NCBI RefSeq assembly: GCF_003268475.1
Contig: NZ_MCIF01000002.1
Span: 3,828,671 to 3,892,670 of the forward strand
Reading direction: 5' to 3'
DNA: 64,000 bases
Origin: Thermogemmatispora tikiterensis
GTDB taxonomy: Bacteria > Chloroflexota > Ktedonobacteria > Ktedonobacterales > Ktedonobacteraceae
A program made the translations under genes and the position numbers. Of this stretch, positions 7,317-15,767 are shown piece by piece; position 1 is the first letter of the stretch, and each line of letters opens with the position of its first letter. Below the pieces are notes generated by a model, which saw only the letters and a list, made by a program, of their open reading frames with translations, did no database searches and was not told where the DNA came from.

Positions 7317-8513
7317 TCAGGGATGCAGATAGTCGAGCGCGGCCCGCGTCAGTACCTCCACAGCCACCGGCAGGGCCTCCTCATCGATATTGAAGCGCGG
7401 ATGATGGTGAGGGTAGACAGCACCCTTAGCCTCATTGCGGGCTCCCACAATAAAGTAGCAGCCGGGCACAGCATGCAGAAAATAGGCCATATCATCGCTG
7501 CCGGTCGTCATCACGCGCTCGTCGCTATCGACGCGCTCCGGTCCGGCGGCAGCCTCCGCCGCACGGAGCACCACCTCGGTCATAGCCGGATCATTGACAC
7601 AGGCCAGGCAGCCATCGGCGACCTCGACCTCGCAGGTCGCTCGATGAGCGGCGGCAATGCTCTGCGCCATCTCGCGCAGGCGGGCAATGATGCGCTGGCG
7701 ATATCCCTCGTCGAAGGTACGCAGTGTCCCCTGTAGCACCACCTCCTCGGGAATGATATTGAAAGCCGAACCAGCGTGAACACTGGCAATGGTCAAGACC
7801 GCCCGCTCAAAGGGCGAGGTCTCACGGCTGATCAAGGTCTGGAGCGCCAGAATAATCTGAGCGGCGGTCACCACCGGATCGATTGCTCCCTCGGGCATGG
7901 CGGCATGACCGCCCTTGCCCTTGATGTGCAGCTCCAGGCGGTCGGCGGCGGCGAAAATCGGGCCGCTACGCACTCCCACGCGTCCGACCGGGTGGCCGCT
8001 AAAGAGGTGCAGGCCAATCACCCCGTCCACGCCCTGCATGACCCCGGCCTGCACCATTGGCGCCGCCCCTCCGATCACCTCCTCTGCCGGTTGAAAGACA
8101 AACTTGACCGCCCCCTTCAGTTGATCGCGGTGCCGGCTCAAGAGCGTCGCCACCGCCAGCGCAATCGAGACATGGCCATCGTGGCCACAGGCGTGCATCT
8201 TGCCATCGACCGTTGAGCGATAGTCGACCTCGTTCAATTCATGAATAGGCAGCGCATCCATATCGGCGCGGATCGCCAGCGTGCGACCGCCCTCACCGGC
8301 GGTCCCGCGTAGCAGGCCGACCACACCGGTCTGAGCGATACCCGTCTGCACCTCCAAACCGAGCGCGCGCAGGCGCCCTGCCACGATCTCGGCAGTGCGC
8401 ACCTCCTCAAAAGCCAGCTCAGGATGCTGGTGCAGATCGCGCCGCAGGGCCACGATATCCGGCACCATCTCATCGATTTCCGATTTCAAAGTATCTTGCT
8501 CAGCAAAAGCCAT
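7317..8513 (-). CDS. M20 family amidohydrolase (N-acyl amino acid / hippurate hydrolase type)
   Basis: A 398-residue zinc amidohydrolase that removes acyl groups from amino acids or peptides. The metal ligands are visible: H107-x-C109 in KMHACGHDGH, D112, the EE pair at 144-145 (QPAEEV) and a final HHH-containing AVYPHHHPRFN. RADMDALPIHE (82-92) is typical of the IAA-amino acid/HipO/AmhX branch. Length matches the family. The ATG follows GGAGGAAGAGT. It lies 74 bp downstream of ychF on the same strand and may share its transcript. The natural substrate is not deducible. Confidence 0.92.
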   Translation of the reverse strand: MAFAEQDTLKSEIDEMVPDIVALRRDLHQHPELAFEEVRTAEIVAGRLRALGLEVQTGIAQTGVVGLLRGTAGEGGRTLAIRADMDALPIHELNEVDYRSTVDGKMHACGHDGHVSIALAVATLLSRHRDQLKGAVKFVFQPAEEVIGGAAPMVQAGVMQGVDGVIGLHLFSGHPVGRVGVRSGPIFAAADRLELHIKGKGGHAAMPEGAIDPVVTAAQIILALQTLISRETSPFERAVLTIASVHAGSAFNIIPEEVVLQGTLRTFDEGYRQRIIARLREMAQSIAAAHRATCEVEVADGCLACVNDPAMTEVVLRAAEAAAGPERVDSDERVMTTGSDDMAYFLHAVPGCYFIVGARNEAKGAVYPHHHPRFNIDEEALPVAVEVLTRAALDYLHP

Positions 8514-8587
8514 ACTCTTCCTCCAGGCAGAAGAACTGACAGGGCCTGCGAGCGGTGGGGCAGAGCCGGGTCAGGCCAGCGCTCACT

Positions 8588-9760
8588 TCAGCGCCCCACA
8601 TTGAAGCGGAAGTGAGCGATATCGCCGTCCTGTATCACATAATCCTTGCCTTCGAGCCGCTGCAGGCCCTTACGAGCCGCTGCGGCGAAAGAGCCACCGC
8701 AGGCCATAAAGTCATCGAAGTGGGTGATCTCGGCGCGAATAAAGCCGCGCTCGATGTCCGAATGAATCTTGCCAGCGGCCTCGGGGGCCTTCGCACCTTT
8801 CGTCACTGTCCAGGCGCGTACCTCATCCTCGCCGACCGTCAGGAACGTAATCAAATTCAGCAAGCGATAGCCGACCTGGATCACGCGCTCCGCTCCCAGC
8901 TTTGGCAGGCCGAGCGAAGCCAGATACTCGGCGGCCTCCTCGGGCGCCAGCTCGCTCAGCTCCGCCTCCAGGCGGGCGGAGACCGCCACCGTCTCGGCCT
9001 CCTCAGAGCGTGCCCGCAGCGCCACCGCCGCCACACCGCGCAGCTCGCCGGCCAGGCTTTCCACTGCTGGCTCAGCCCCCTGGTGGATCTGCTCCAACAA
9101 GGTCGCGGCCTCGGCGAGCACATCCTCGCTCACGTTCAGCACATACATGCGCGGCTTCATCGTCAACAGGAACAACTCTTTGACAAGAGCCTCTTCCTGC
9201 GCATTCAGCTCCAGACGGCGCACCGGTATCCCGTTGCTCAGCGCCTCCTGCAAGCGAGCCAGCAGATCCAGCTCTTGCTGATATTTCTTCTCACCTGATT
9301 TGGCCGCCTTGGCCGTGCGCTCGCTGCGGCGCTCGACAGTCGCCAGATCGGTCAGGGCCAGCTCGTTATCGAGCTGCTCCAGATCGCGCAGCGGATCGAT
9401 GCTTCCGAGCGGGTGAGGCACATTTTCATTAGCAAAGGTGCGCAGCACAATGGCCAGTGCGTCGGCATTGCGGATATGTCCCAGAAACTCGGCGCTCAGA
9501 CCTCCCTTACGGGCCTCCTCATCCTGCTGACCCATACCGGCCACATCCACAAACTCCACCGTGGCATAGGTTACCTTCTTGGGCTTAAAAATCTCTGCCA
9601 GCGGCTTCAACCGCGGATCGGGCACCTGAACCACAGCCGTATTGGCCTGCACCGTCCTGGTCGCGTAGCCACTAATAGGCGCCTGGGCGCCCGTCAGAGC
9701 ATTAAAAAGCGACGTCTTGCCACTCTGAGGCAGACCGACGATGCCTATTCTCAGAGCCAT
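8588..9760 (-). CDS. ychF: YchF-type Obg family GTPase/ATPase
   Basis: A 390-residue translation-associated P-loop protein. MALRIGIVGLPQSGKTSLFN places the P loop at residues 9-17; DVAGMGQQDEEARKGGLSAE is switch II with the conserved glycine-rich run; ALAIVLRTF and a coiled alpha-helical insert follow; and the C-terminal TGS domain ends with DYVIQDGDIAHFRFNV. YchF proteins usually prefer ATP and bind ribosomes. The P loop has QSGKTS where most family members have NVGKST, a divergence seen in the sequence. The ATG at 9760 is preferred to a TTG at 9769, which would leave almost no spacer from GGAGG. It is followed by the M20 gene. Confidence 0.9.
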   Translation of the reverse strand: MALRIGIVGLPQSGKTSLFNALTGAQAPISGYATRTVQANTAVVQVPDPRLKPLAEIFKPKKVTYATVEFVDVAGMGQQDEEARKGGLSAEFLGHIRNADALAIVLRTFANENVPHPLGSIDPLRDLEQLDNELALTDLATVERRSERTAKAAKSGEKKYQQELDLLARLQEALSNGIPVRRLELNAQEEALVKELFLLTMKPRMYVLNVSEDVLAEAATLLEQIHQGAEPAVESLAGELRGVAAVALRARSEEAETVAVSARLEAELSELAPEEAAEYLASLGLPKLGAERVIQVGYRLLNLITFLTVGEDEVRAWTVTKGAKAPEAAGKIHSDIERGFIRAEITHFDDFMACGGSFAAAARKGLQRLEGKDYVIQDGDIAHFRFNVGR

Positions 9761-9790
9761 AGCGAACAAACCCCTCCTGACCAGCTATTC

Positions 9791-9819
9791 TTGACGCTTA
9801 TTCAACCCTCCCTTACAAT
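9791..9819 (+). promoter_or_regulatory. Sigma-70-type promoter for the FmdB zinc ribbon gene
   Basis: TTGACG at 9791-9796 and TACAAT at 9814-9819 are separated by exactly 17 bp. The start point is expected near 9826, about 54 bp before the ATG at 9880. It lies in the divergent gap with ychF. Confidence 0.7.
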
Positions 9820-9879
9820 TAGGAGTGGCATTCTTGATTGCTCCTCTCTCTTTGTGCAACAACGCGGAGGTCGCTTCTC

Positions 9880-10116
9880 ATGCCATTGTACGAATATCGC
9901 TGCAGTGATTGCAAATCCCAGTTCGAACTCCTGGTCAGCCATGAGCAGGCCGACGACGTGGCCTGTGCCCAGTGCGGGAGCGAGAACGTCAGGCGTCTGC
10001 TCTCGGTTTTCGCCACGCAGCGCGTCGGGGCGGCATCGGCTGTAGGCCTGGAAGAGTTCTCCGGCGGCGCTGGCGGGAGCTGCAGCTGTGGTGGTGGGAG
10101 CTGTGGCTGCCACTGA
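9880..10116 (+). CDS. FmdB family zinc ribbon protein with Cys-rich tail
   Basis: A 78-residue protein. The first 40 residues are a classic FmdB/putative regulatory zinc ribbon: MPLYEYRC-x-x-C (C8, C11), then C29-x-x-C32, which would bind one zinc. The last 14 residues are a Gly/Ser/Cys run with four further cysteines and a final His, which may bind metal. The ATG is preceded by GGAGG at a 9-base distance; an in-frame earlier start at 9838 has none. The downstream membrane protein gene overlaps its last 29 bp. The molecular role of this family is not firmly known. Confidence 0.88.
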   Translation: MPLYEYRCSDCKSQFELLVSHEQADDVACAQCGSENVRRLLSVFATQRVGAASAVGLEEFSGGAGGSCSCGGGSCGCH

Positions 10117-10672
10117 CACCTCTTCTCCAACTCAGCAGAGGCCGCAGAAGAAGGAGTCGCGTCTCTTCTTCAAGACCAGCTATCGACGCGGCATCATCGA
10201 AGCGATAGTGATCTACACGCTTGGACGCCTGGGGGCCTTGATCAGCCCGCAGGTCTTCCCTGGCTGGTTGTTTGTGCTGCTGCCCCTCCTCTTTCTCTTC
10301 CTGCAGTACCTGGGTGGCCCTATCTGGGCAACCTATCGCATCCAGTCGACCAGGCGTGAGCGCATGAGCCGGCGTTTCTGGCTGCTTGGGCCGCTCCTGG
10401 CAGGCCTCTGTTTCCTGATCGACCTGGTGATCTCGCTCACGCTCGGGTTGGCCGTCAACGCTCTTGGAGGAGTGCAGCAAGGTCCAGCTCTCTGGCGCTT
10501 CTTCGCCAGCGGTGAGGCGCATCTCACCCTGAGTGAGTTCGGCCTCTATGAACTGCGCACCGCTGTCGCCCTGCTGGCGCTCTACACCGTCGCCGTGGTC
10601 TGCTCGCGCCTGGCTCAAGGCGGCTTCCTGCGCTTCACTATGCCGGCGGGCGGTCGACGGGTAACCCTCTAG
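10088..10672 (+). CDS. Predicted integral membrane protein
   Basis: A 194-residue protein with four hydrophobic segments (about 34-50, 57-80, 98-122 and 152-175) after a polar N terminus. Charged loops (ATYRIQSTRRERMSRR) alternate with the helices. I do not recognise the family; the layout recalls small RDD-like or YIP1-like proteins, but no motif supports that. The start is uncertain: GTG codons at 10088, 10091 and 10100 all lie inside the end of the FmdB gene, behind GGGAG, so translation is probably coupled. Confidence 0.6.
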   Translation: MVVGAVAATDTSSPTQQRPQKKESRLFFKTSYRRGIIEAIVIYTLGRLGALISPQVFPGWLFVLLPLLFLFLQYLGGPIWATYRIQSTRRERMSRRFWLLGPLLAGLCFLIDLVISLTLGLAVNALGGVQQGPALWRFFASGEAHLTLSEFGLYELRTAVALLALYTVAVVCSRLAQGGFLRFTMPAGGRRVTL

Positions 10673-10840
10673 CGGCCCCTCTGTCGCCCATCCATTCCCG
10701 TGCGCCGGGCGAGAGCAGAAGCAGAGCAGGATCGGCAGCCAGGCACAGGAAACTATTGGCAAGCGCTGGAAACAGGTGCCCTCGCCGCTTGACCAGAGGA
10801 GAAGCCTCGGTCTCTCTCACGGCAGCCAAACGAGGGGATA

Positions 10841-10885
10841 AAAAAAGAGCGCTGCGCGGGAAAAGCAGCCCGCCGCGCTTTTTTT
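10841..10885. terminator. Bidirectional intrinsic terminator
   Basis: A hairpin with arms GCGC/GCGGG and CCCGC/GCGC (one bulge) is flanked by an A run on the left (10841-10846) and a T run on the right (10879-10885), so it can stop transcription from both sides. It lies about 170 bp after the membrane protein gene. Confidence 0.7.
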
Positions 10886-11879
10886 CTGCCACGGTCAGCC
10901 CCCTGTTCACAGGAGAGATACAACCACCCCTTGCTTGATCCTGGCCTGGCACGCGCTGGCTGGTCGTAGTCTGCAATTGCAGGCCGGAGAGCCAGGTGCC
11001 CCTGGTAGCGTTGCCACAGAGATGGCGCTACCGCCCGCGAACAGCCCGGTGCGCTGCTCTCCCGAAGGAGCGGAGCCCTGGCGCTTGGGGGACCAGGAGG
11101 CGGTGGTTCCCTGTCACCATCAACCAGCAAAAGCATAGGCAAAGAAAGCAAGCAGAAACAGCGACCTCGAACAAGATGACCATCTTCTGAAGAGGGAGGC
11201 CTCCTACTGGCCCACTGCCTGGAGCAAGCCAGGCTGATCTTGGGTTGAGCTGACCGAGCCGGACTGGCGCGTAGCAGCCGCGAACAGCCGGCGCGGCGAC
11301 GAACCCGCCTGAGTAAGCGAGGCCAGCCTCCTCTCTGGGGCATCACGAGCATCGTCCTCGGCGGCTCAATCGGCAACCAGCGGCGCCCTGATGCTGCGGT
11401 ACAGACCGCGGGCAACCTGGGAGTGCCGCCTTACTGGCCTGATTCTTAGTTGCGCTCCCTTAGTTGCGAAGCCGGAGCCACCTGTCAGCGGACGAGCGGA
11501 AGGAGCACCTGGCCTGTTTCACGTCTTCTTCTCCTTTTAGGAGCCGCCTCTGCGCTCACGTTCGTTGCTCGTTCTGCTACCTCCCGCTTGCTGGCGAGCG
11601 GGCTGGCGGAGAGCAAGAGGCAATGGGTGGGAGGCGGCCCTGGTCGAAGGCCAGGTCGAGAGCCGAGAGAAGACCCCACCCCGTGATAGGAGCGCCTGCG
11701 AGGGGCTGCGACTACCAGCCGAAGCCTGCCTGCCGGGGTCGAACCTGTCGAGCGGCCTCGCTTCGTCGCGGGCGAAGGAAAAGGAGTGGAGAAAAGAGAC
11801 CGAGCGGGCGGCCCAGTCAGAACAGAAGGGACACTGTTGAGGGGGCCAGGAGCCAAGCCGTGCGACGATGCGACAGCGC

Positions 11880-11915
11880 CACAGTGCCCACAGTGCCCAC
11901 ACTGCCCACACTGCC
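11880..11915. repeat. Four-copy 9-bp tandem repeat
   Basis: Two copies of CACAGTGCC are followed by two copies of CACACTGCC in direct succession. It is non-coding, about 120 bp past the 3' end of rho. No known function. Confidence 0.75.
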
Positions 11916-12035
11916 ACAGCGCAACGCCGTAGCGACGCTAACGAAGCGGACAGGCGAACGAAAGCCGACGAGGCTGAAGTGACCAGCCGGCAGAGAGAAG
12001 CAGGAACGTGAATGCCAATCTCTGATCGAGCTTCT

Positions 12036-13295
12036 CTACAAGATACTCTTATTCAGCGTAGCCAGGAACTCCATATTATTCTGCGTCTTAGCCATATGCT
12101 GTAGCAGAGCCTCCATCGCCTCCAGACCGCGCTGCTCGGCCAACGTTGAGAACATTCTGCGCATCAGCACGACGGCGCGCAGCGTCTTCTCATCGAGCAG
12201 GAGATCCTCGCGGCGCGTGCCGGAGAGGCTGATATCGATGGCTGGGAAGACCCGTCGCTCAGCCAGTTTACGATTGAGGATCAGCTCCATGTTACCGGTG
12301 CCTTTGAACTCCTCATAGATCACATCGTCCATGCGGCTACCGGTATCGATCAGAGCCGTAGCGATAATTGTCAGGCTACCACCCTCCTCGACCTTACGAG
12401 CGGCGCCGAAGAAGCGCTTGGGCGGGAAAAGGGCGCTGGGATCAAGTCCGCCAGTGAGCGTACGGCCACTGGGCTGAACAGCCAGGTTATAGGCGCGGCT
12501 GAGGCGAGTGATGCTATCGAGCAAGACCACCACATCGCGCCCGCCCTCGACCAGGCGTTTGGCGCGCTCCAGCACCATTTCGGCCACGCGGGTATGGGCC
12601 TCAGTTGGCTCATCGAAGGTCGAGCTGATCACCTCGGCCTTTACCGAGCGCTTCATATCCGTTACCTCTTCAGGGCGCTCACCGATGAGGGCCACCATCA
12701 GATGGACATCGTCGTACTTCTCGGTGATCGAGTTGGCGATGGCCTTCAGGAGCATCGTTTTGCCGGCTTTGGGAGGAGAGACGATCAGACCACGCTGACC
12801 GCGACCGATGGGGGCGACCAGGTTGATGAGGCGACCGGCGATGTTCGTTGGACCGGTTTCCAGATCGAACATCTCGCGGGGGAAGATGGGCGTCAGGTTA
12901 TCGAAGTGGGGACGCCGTTTCGCATCTTCCGGGTTCATGCCATTGATCGCCTCCACGCGCAGCAGGCCGTAGTACTTCTCGTTATCCTTCGGCGGGCGCA
13001 CCTGACCGGTCACCATATCGCCGGTGCGCAGGCCGAAGCGGCGGATCTGCGACTGGGAAACATAGACGTCCATGTTTCCCGGCAAGAAGCGCTCCTGGCG
13101 CAGGAAGCCGAAGCCATCCTCCACAATTTCGAGCACGCCGGCGCTAAAGATGTTGCCCTGCTGCTCGGTATGCTGCTGAAGAAGCCGGAAAATGAGGTCT
13201 TGTTTTTTGAGGGTTGTGTAGCCGGAAAGTTCGAGGTCGCGAGCGATCTCGCGCAACTCTGCGATCGTTTTGGTCTCTAGCTCAGCGATGTTCAC
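12036..13295 (-). CDS. rho: Transcription termination factor Rho
   Basis: A 419-residue hexameric RNA helicase that ends transcription. Domains are the Rho N-terminal SAP-like helix bundle (1-45), the cold-shock RNA-binding domain (about 48-120, with GFGFLR and [18 protein letters not shown]) and the RecA-like ATPase with Walker A PPKAGKT (174-180), [14 protein letters not shown], Walker [17 protein letters not shown], the Q loop ([19 protein letters not shown]) and the R loop. All parts are intact. The start is a GTG at 13295, and no ATG is available in frame nearby; AAAAGGAC lies further upstream than usual, so translation initiation may be weak or regulated. A consensus promoter sits 240 bp upstream. 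Confidence 0.97.
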   Translation of the reverse strand: MNIAELETKTIAELREIARDLELSGYTTLKKQDLIFRLLQQHTEQQGNIFSAGVLEIVEDGFGFLRQERFLPGNMDVYVSQSQIRRFGLRTGDMVTGQVRPPKDNEKYYGLLRVEAINGMNPEDAKRRPHFDNLTPIFPREMFDLETGPTNIAGRLINLVAPIGRGQRGLIVSPPKAGKTMLLKAIANSITEKYDDVHLMVALIGERPEEVTDMKRSVKAEVISSTFDEPTEAHTRVAEMVLERAKRLVEGGRDVVVLLDSITRLSRAYNLAVQPSGRTLTGGLDPSALFPPKRFFGAARKVEEGGSLTIIATALIDTGSRMDDVIYEEFKGTGNMELILNRKLAERRVFPAIDISLSGTRREDLLLDEKTLRAVVLMRRMFSTLAEQRGLEAMEALLQHMAKTQNNMEFLATLNKSIL

Positions 13296-13535
13296 GTTGC
13301 GTTGGGCGAATTATGTCCTTTTGGGAAAGAACACGCCCCCTCTCCTTTCTGGTTGAACCTAGATTTCATAAAGGCTGCTGGTGGGAACAGGTACATAACA
13401 GGCTTCCGTCTCTGAAACCCGTGAACAGGTGGTGACCGTACGCTTGCTGTGCTGAAGTAATGCTTGTTTGGTTTGGTTGCAGGACCCGGAAACGGATCGA
13501 CGACCCGGGAGGTTCTGGTCCGGGGAGTCAGCTTC
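13296..13535 (-). promoter_or_regulatory. Long 5' leader of rho
   Basis: About 235 nt of untranslated RNA separate the predicted start point (about 13529) from the rho GTG. rho genes in other bacteria are autoregulated by Rho-dependent termination in such leaders (established for E. coli). Stretches rich in C on the RNA strand could be rut-like, but I did not identify a defined site. Confidence 0.4.
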
Positions 13536-13564
13536 ACTATACCACAGGCGCAAAGCAATGTCAA
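13536..13564 (-). promoter_or_regulatory. Consensus promoter for rho
   Basis: Reading the minus strand, TTGACA (13564-13559) and TATAGT (13541-13536) are separated by 17 bp. It is among the strongest sigma-70-type promoters in the window. Confidence 0.8.
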
Positions 13565-13980
13565 CTGCCCTAACCCTGGTTTTTGCCCACTGCAGTCCGC
13601 TTCTGCCCCTCTTTGCCCGCCTGGCTGGCTGGTCTGGTGCCTGCCTCTCCTGGCTGGGGGCAGACCAGAGGCGGAATCAGAGCGGAGCGGCGGACGGGCC
13701 TGCCTGCACGTAAGTCAGTGAGAGCTGCGACTGAAGCGGACAAAGCGAGGCGCGCCCGTTCGTTGACTGGCTGACTGGCTGGCTCACTGGCGAGCGCGTG
13801 CATCGACGCGTGAGCTGAGCAAGCAAGCGAGCAAACAAAGGAAGCCAACAGATAGGAACGATTAACCTCCCAGGAAGGCAAGCGCCTCGCGGATCAGAGC
13901 GATCCGGCTCGCTTCACATGCCCTTGATCGATCGATTACTTGATCGGAGTCGGCGGCGGGGCAGCCAGGCCCGCTGAGGC
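13565..13980. other. Intergenic region, low-complexity
   Basis: No gene seen. It contains short tetranucleotide runs (CTGG/CTGA near 13766-13790; AGCAAGCGAG near 13820) typical of the gaps in this genome. Confidence 0.3.
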
Positions 13981-14490
13981 TTAGCGCCGTTGAGGCCTGC
14001 CCCGGGCCTCTATCCAACCGGATTGCTGGGCCATATCATAAAACGCAAACCACTGGTTGTCAATCCACTCATCGCAGAGGCGGCGCGCTTCGTGCAGGCC
14101 GCGCCGATCCAATTCATCGTTGACCACATTATAAGCATGTGGATGGCGATAGCGGCGTGGCAGGGGCGAACCAAAACCGTGGGCATAGTGAGCCAGCTCG
14201 TGGGCGATGGTAATGAGCAAGACCTGCTCTGGGACAAGCTCATGCTGTAAGAGGAGATTGATGCCAATAAAGGTGATACCGCTCTCTTCCGAGAGGCGGA
14301 TTAGCCCCAGGCGGCGCTTCCAGGGCTGGCAATAGGCGATCTGCACTTCATTGACGCGCGGAATATCGGCAAAGTAGGTCTGCCAGATGTAGTCCAGGCA
14401 AGGAGACAGATCGCGCTGCGGCGAGACTTCGGCAAGCGAGCGAGCGCGGGCGGGGGCCTGATCTCCAGGGGCTAGCGCAGATAGCAGCAT
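13981..14490 (-). CDS. SprT-like zinc metalloprotease
   Basis: A 169-residue protein with the zinc-protease motif H97-E-x-x-H101 in TIAHELAHYAHG, followed by GSPLPRRYRHPHAYN, in which a His could be the third ligand. Family SprT/SPRTN proteins act on DNA-protein crosslinks or as small cytosolic proteases; the short length fits the bacterial SprT-like group. There is no signal peptide. The N-terminal 30 residues are low complexity. An extended -10 promoter is found 44 bp upstream of the ATG. The substrate is unknown. Confidence 0.72.
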   Translation of the reverse strand: MLLSALAPGDQAPARARSLAEVSPQRDLSPCLDYIWQTYFADIPRVNEVQIAYCQPWKRRLGLIRLSEESGITFIGINLLLQHELVPEQVLLITIAHELAHYAHGFGSPLPRRYRHPHAYNVVNDELDRRGLHEARRLCDEWIDNQWFAFYDMAQQSGWIEARGRPQRR

Positions 14491-14533
14491 GGCCGCTGAT
14501 CCTCCTCGACGATATGATTCTGCTTGTGTGTCC

Positions 14534-14539
14534 AGTATA
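14534..14539 (-). promoter_or_regulatory. Extended -10 promoter for the SprT-like gene
   Basis: The minus strand reads TGCTATACT, a TGn extended -10 with the hexamer at 14539-14534. No clear -35 is present. The start point would be about 14527, 37 bp before the gene. Confidence 0.5.
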
Positions 14540-14787
14540 GCAGGGTACTCCCAATGGCCGGGCCGGCCTGTCTGACCCGCTCACCTCAATGTTTGCTTGC
14601 GCCTGCCTCCTGATTCTTCCTCCTGCGGGGCGCGTGAGCGTAAGATCATGTATTATTTCTACATAGCATACCTTCTGGCCCGAGCATCGTCAGCAGTTTT
14701 TTGCCAGAGAGCATCACTGCAGATGCGTCTCGTTATGAGGCAATAAGCAACTTTCCAGGCATCCGTCCGGAAAGAAGGTAGGCAATC

Positions 14788-15270
14788 ATGCAGTACACAC
14801 CAAGGAGAAGAAGACGACTAATGCCCCGACAAGATGGCAGCGGTTCCAGTGTGACAGCGGCGGTTGGCTTCGGCGGGGGAAGTGGAGCCAGCCGGGCGCG
14901 ACGAAACGTGCTCTTCACGCGTGGCCTGATCTGGGTCACCGCCCTGATCAGTCTCTCGCTCCTGCTCGGCTCGATCGCCCAGGCCTGGTCGAATAGTCGC
15001 TTGCTGGAGCAGGAGGCCGCCGCCCGCGCTCAGTATGAGCAGACGCTGGCTCGCCATGATCAGCTGCAGAAGTTGGTCGACTACTACAAGGACCCCTTCG
15101 TCATTGAAAGCGAGGCGCGCCAGAGCCTGGGATATGTGCGGCCCGGCGAGCATCGCGTGGTGATTGTCAGTCCTCCGTCCAGCCAGCCACCAACCAGGCC
15201 ACGTCCGGCGCCACCCGCTTCCAGCGGCGGCTTCTGGTCCCAGTGGTGGGCGATCCTCTTCGGCAGTTAG
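14788..15270 (+). CDS. Septum formation initiator FtsB/DivIC-like protein
   Basis: A 160-residue bitopic division protein. A basic Gly/Arg-rich N terminus (1-40) is followed by one membrane helix (about 45-64), a coiled-coil segment (about 68-92, EQEAAARAQYEQTLARHDQL) and the family signature YYKDPFVIESEARQSLGYVRPGEH. A proline-rich tail ends in GGFWSQWWAILFGS. FtsB/DivIC links FtsL and FtsQ/DivIB at the septum. AAGGTAGGCAATC precedes the ATG; a second ATG at 14821 is possible. It is divergent from the SprT-like gene. Confidence 0.85.
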   Translation: MQYTPRRRRRLMPRQDGSGSSVTAAVGFGGGSGASRARRNVLFTRGLIWVTALISLSLLLGSIAQAWSNSRLLEQEAAARAQYEQTLARHDQLQKLVDYYKDPFVIESEARQSLGYVRPGEHRVVIVSPPSSQPPTRPRPAPPASSGGFWSQWWAILFGS

Positions 15271-15438
15271 TGGTGAGGCGTGCTCAGCGCTCAACCTCGC
15301 TCTGCTGTCCCCGAGCTGAGTCCAGCAAAAGCTTGGCTCAGGCGAGGCGGGCATCTGGTAGCCCGGACTGCCTCTGCGGCCCAGGCTGCCAGATGCCATA
15401 GCCCGATAGCATAGAAGTAATAGTGCGACGCAACAGGC

Positions 15439-15468
15439 TTGACGTCTTGCCTATAATAAGAATAGACT
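15439..15468 (+). promoter_or_regulatory. Promoter for the leader of the C26 hydrolase gene
   Basis: TTGACG (15439-15444) and TAGACT (15463-15468) are 18 bp apart. A perfect TATAAT at 15452-15457 is an alternative -10 without a matching -35. Transcription would start near 15465-15475 and run through a 340-nt leader. Confidence 0.5.
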
Positions 15469-15517
15469 ATCTTCAGTAACAAGCCGACAACATTGTTAGT
15501 CTTTTGAGGTAGACAAC

Positions 15518-15709
15518 GTGAAACGTGCCATCGCTGACGACCACGTGAGCGTCTCCTACCCGCAGTGTCCGCGTTCTCTAGCTTTTGCTTCGCGGACTTT
15601 TTGCGCATTTATGAGCCTTATGGAGATGCTTATGCTTATTAGCGGGCTTCAGCGTGTAACGCTGGAGCTTCGTCAGCTTGGTTGCGCAGCGATGCGTTTC
15701 GTTGTGTAG
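15518..15709 (+). CDS. Possible leader ORF
   Basis: A 63-codon frame starting at GTG behind GAGGT, ending TAG 17 bases before the second terminator hairpin. A shorter in-frame start (ATG at 15631, behind GGAG) would give 25 residues with five leucines. The product has no recognisable domain. It spans the first hairpin and the antiterminator strand, so ribosome movement over it could decide both terminators. It may be a regulatory frame rather than a functional protein; coding status is unproven. Confidence 0.35.
   Translation: MKRAIADDHVSVSYPQCPRSLAFASRTFCAFMSLMEMLMLISGLQRVTLELRQLGCAAMRFVV
15567..15602 (+). terminator. Leader hairpin 1 with T tract
   Basis: GTCCGCG (15567-15573) pairs perfectly with CGCGGAC (15591-15597) around a 17-nt loop, followed by TTTTT. 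It lies inside the candidate leader frame, so translation would prevent it from folding. Confidence 0.55.
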
Positions 15710-15726
15710 TATCTGGCATCTCCTCT

Positions 15727-15767
15727 GAAGCGGAACGCATCACAAGCGTTCCGCTTCTTCTGTTTTT
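15727..15767 (+). terminator. Leader hairpin 2, strong intrinsic terminator
   Basis: A perfect 12-bp stem, GAAGCGGAACGC with GCGTTCCGCTTC, has a 7-nt loop and is followed by a T-rich run (TTCTGTTTTT). It lies 52 bp before the C26 hydrolase start, so full termination here would silence that gene. Confidence 0.85.

Larger units (their letters stand above)
10673..12035. other. Long GC-rich intergenic region between convergent genes
   Basis: This 1.36-kb gap lies between the plus-strand membrane protein and the minus-strand rho gene. Apart from the terminator (10841-10885) and the 9-bp tandem repeat (11880-11915) I see no gene. The open frames on both strands (for example 11464-11982 plus and 10753-11415 minus) are rich in Arg, Pro, Ser and Ala, lack domains and ribosome sites, and look like GC-driven noise. 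No tRNA or recognisable structured RNA was found. Confidence 0.5.

Noticed and set aside
11880..11915. CRISPR-like repeats
   Set aside because: Units are 9 bp and directly adjacent, without spacers; no cas genes.
11464..11982. 172-codon open frame in the gap after the membrane protein
   Set aside because: Arg/Ser/Pro-rich product, overlaps open frames on the other strand and has no ribosome site; expected by chance in GC-rich DNA.
13570..13881. 103-codon minus-strand frame upstream of the rho promoter
   Set aside because: Repetitive Ala/Ser/Arg composition caused by CTGG/AGCG repeats; no ribosome site.
15475..15602. Known riboswitch (purine, TPP, guanidine, ZTP, glutamine) in the leader
   Set aside because: None of the conserved cores I could recall was found in the sequence; kept only as an unassigned leader.
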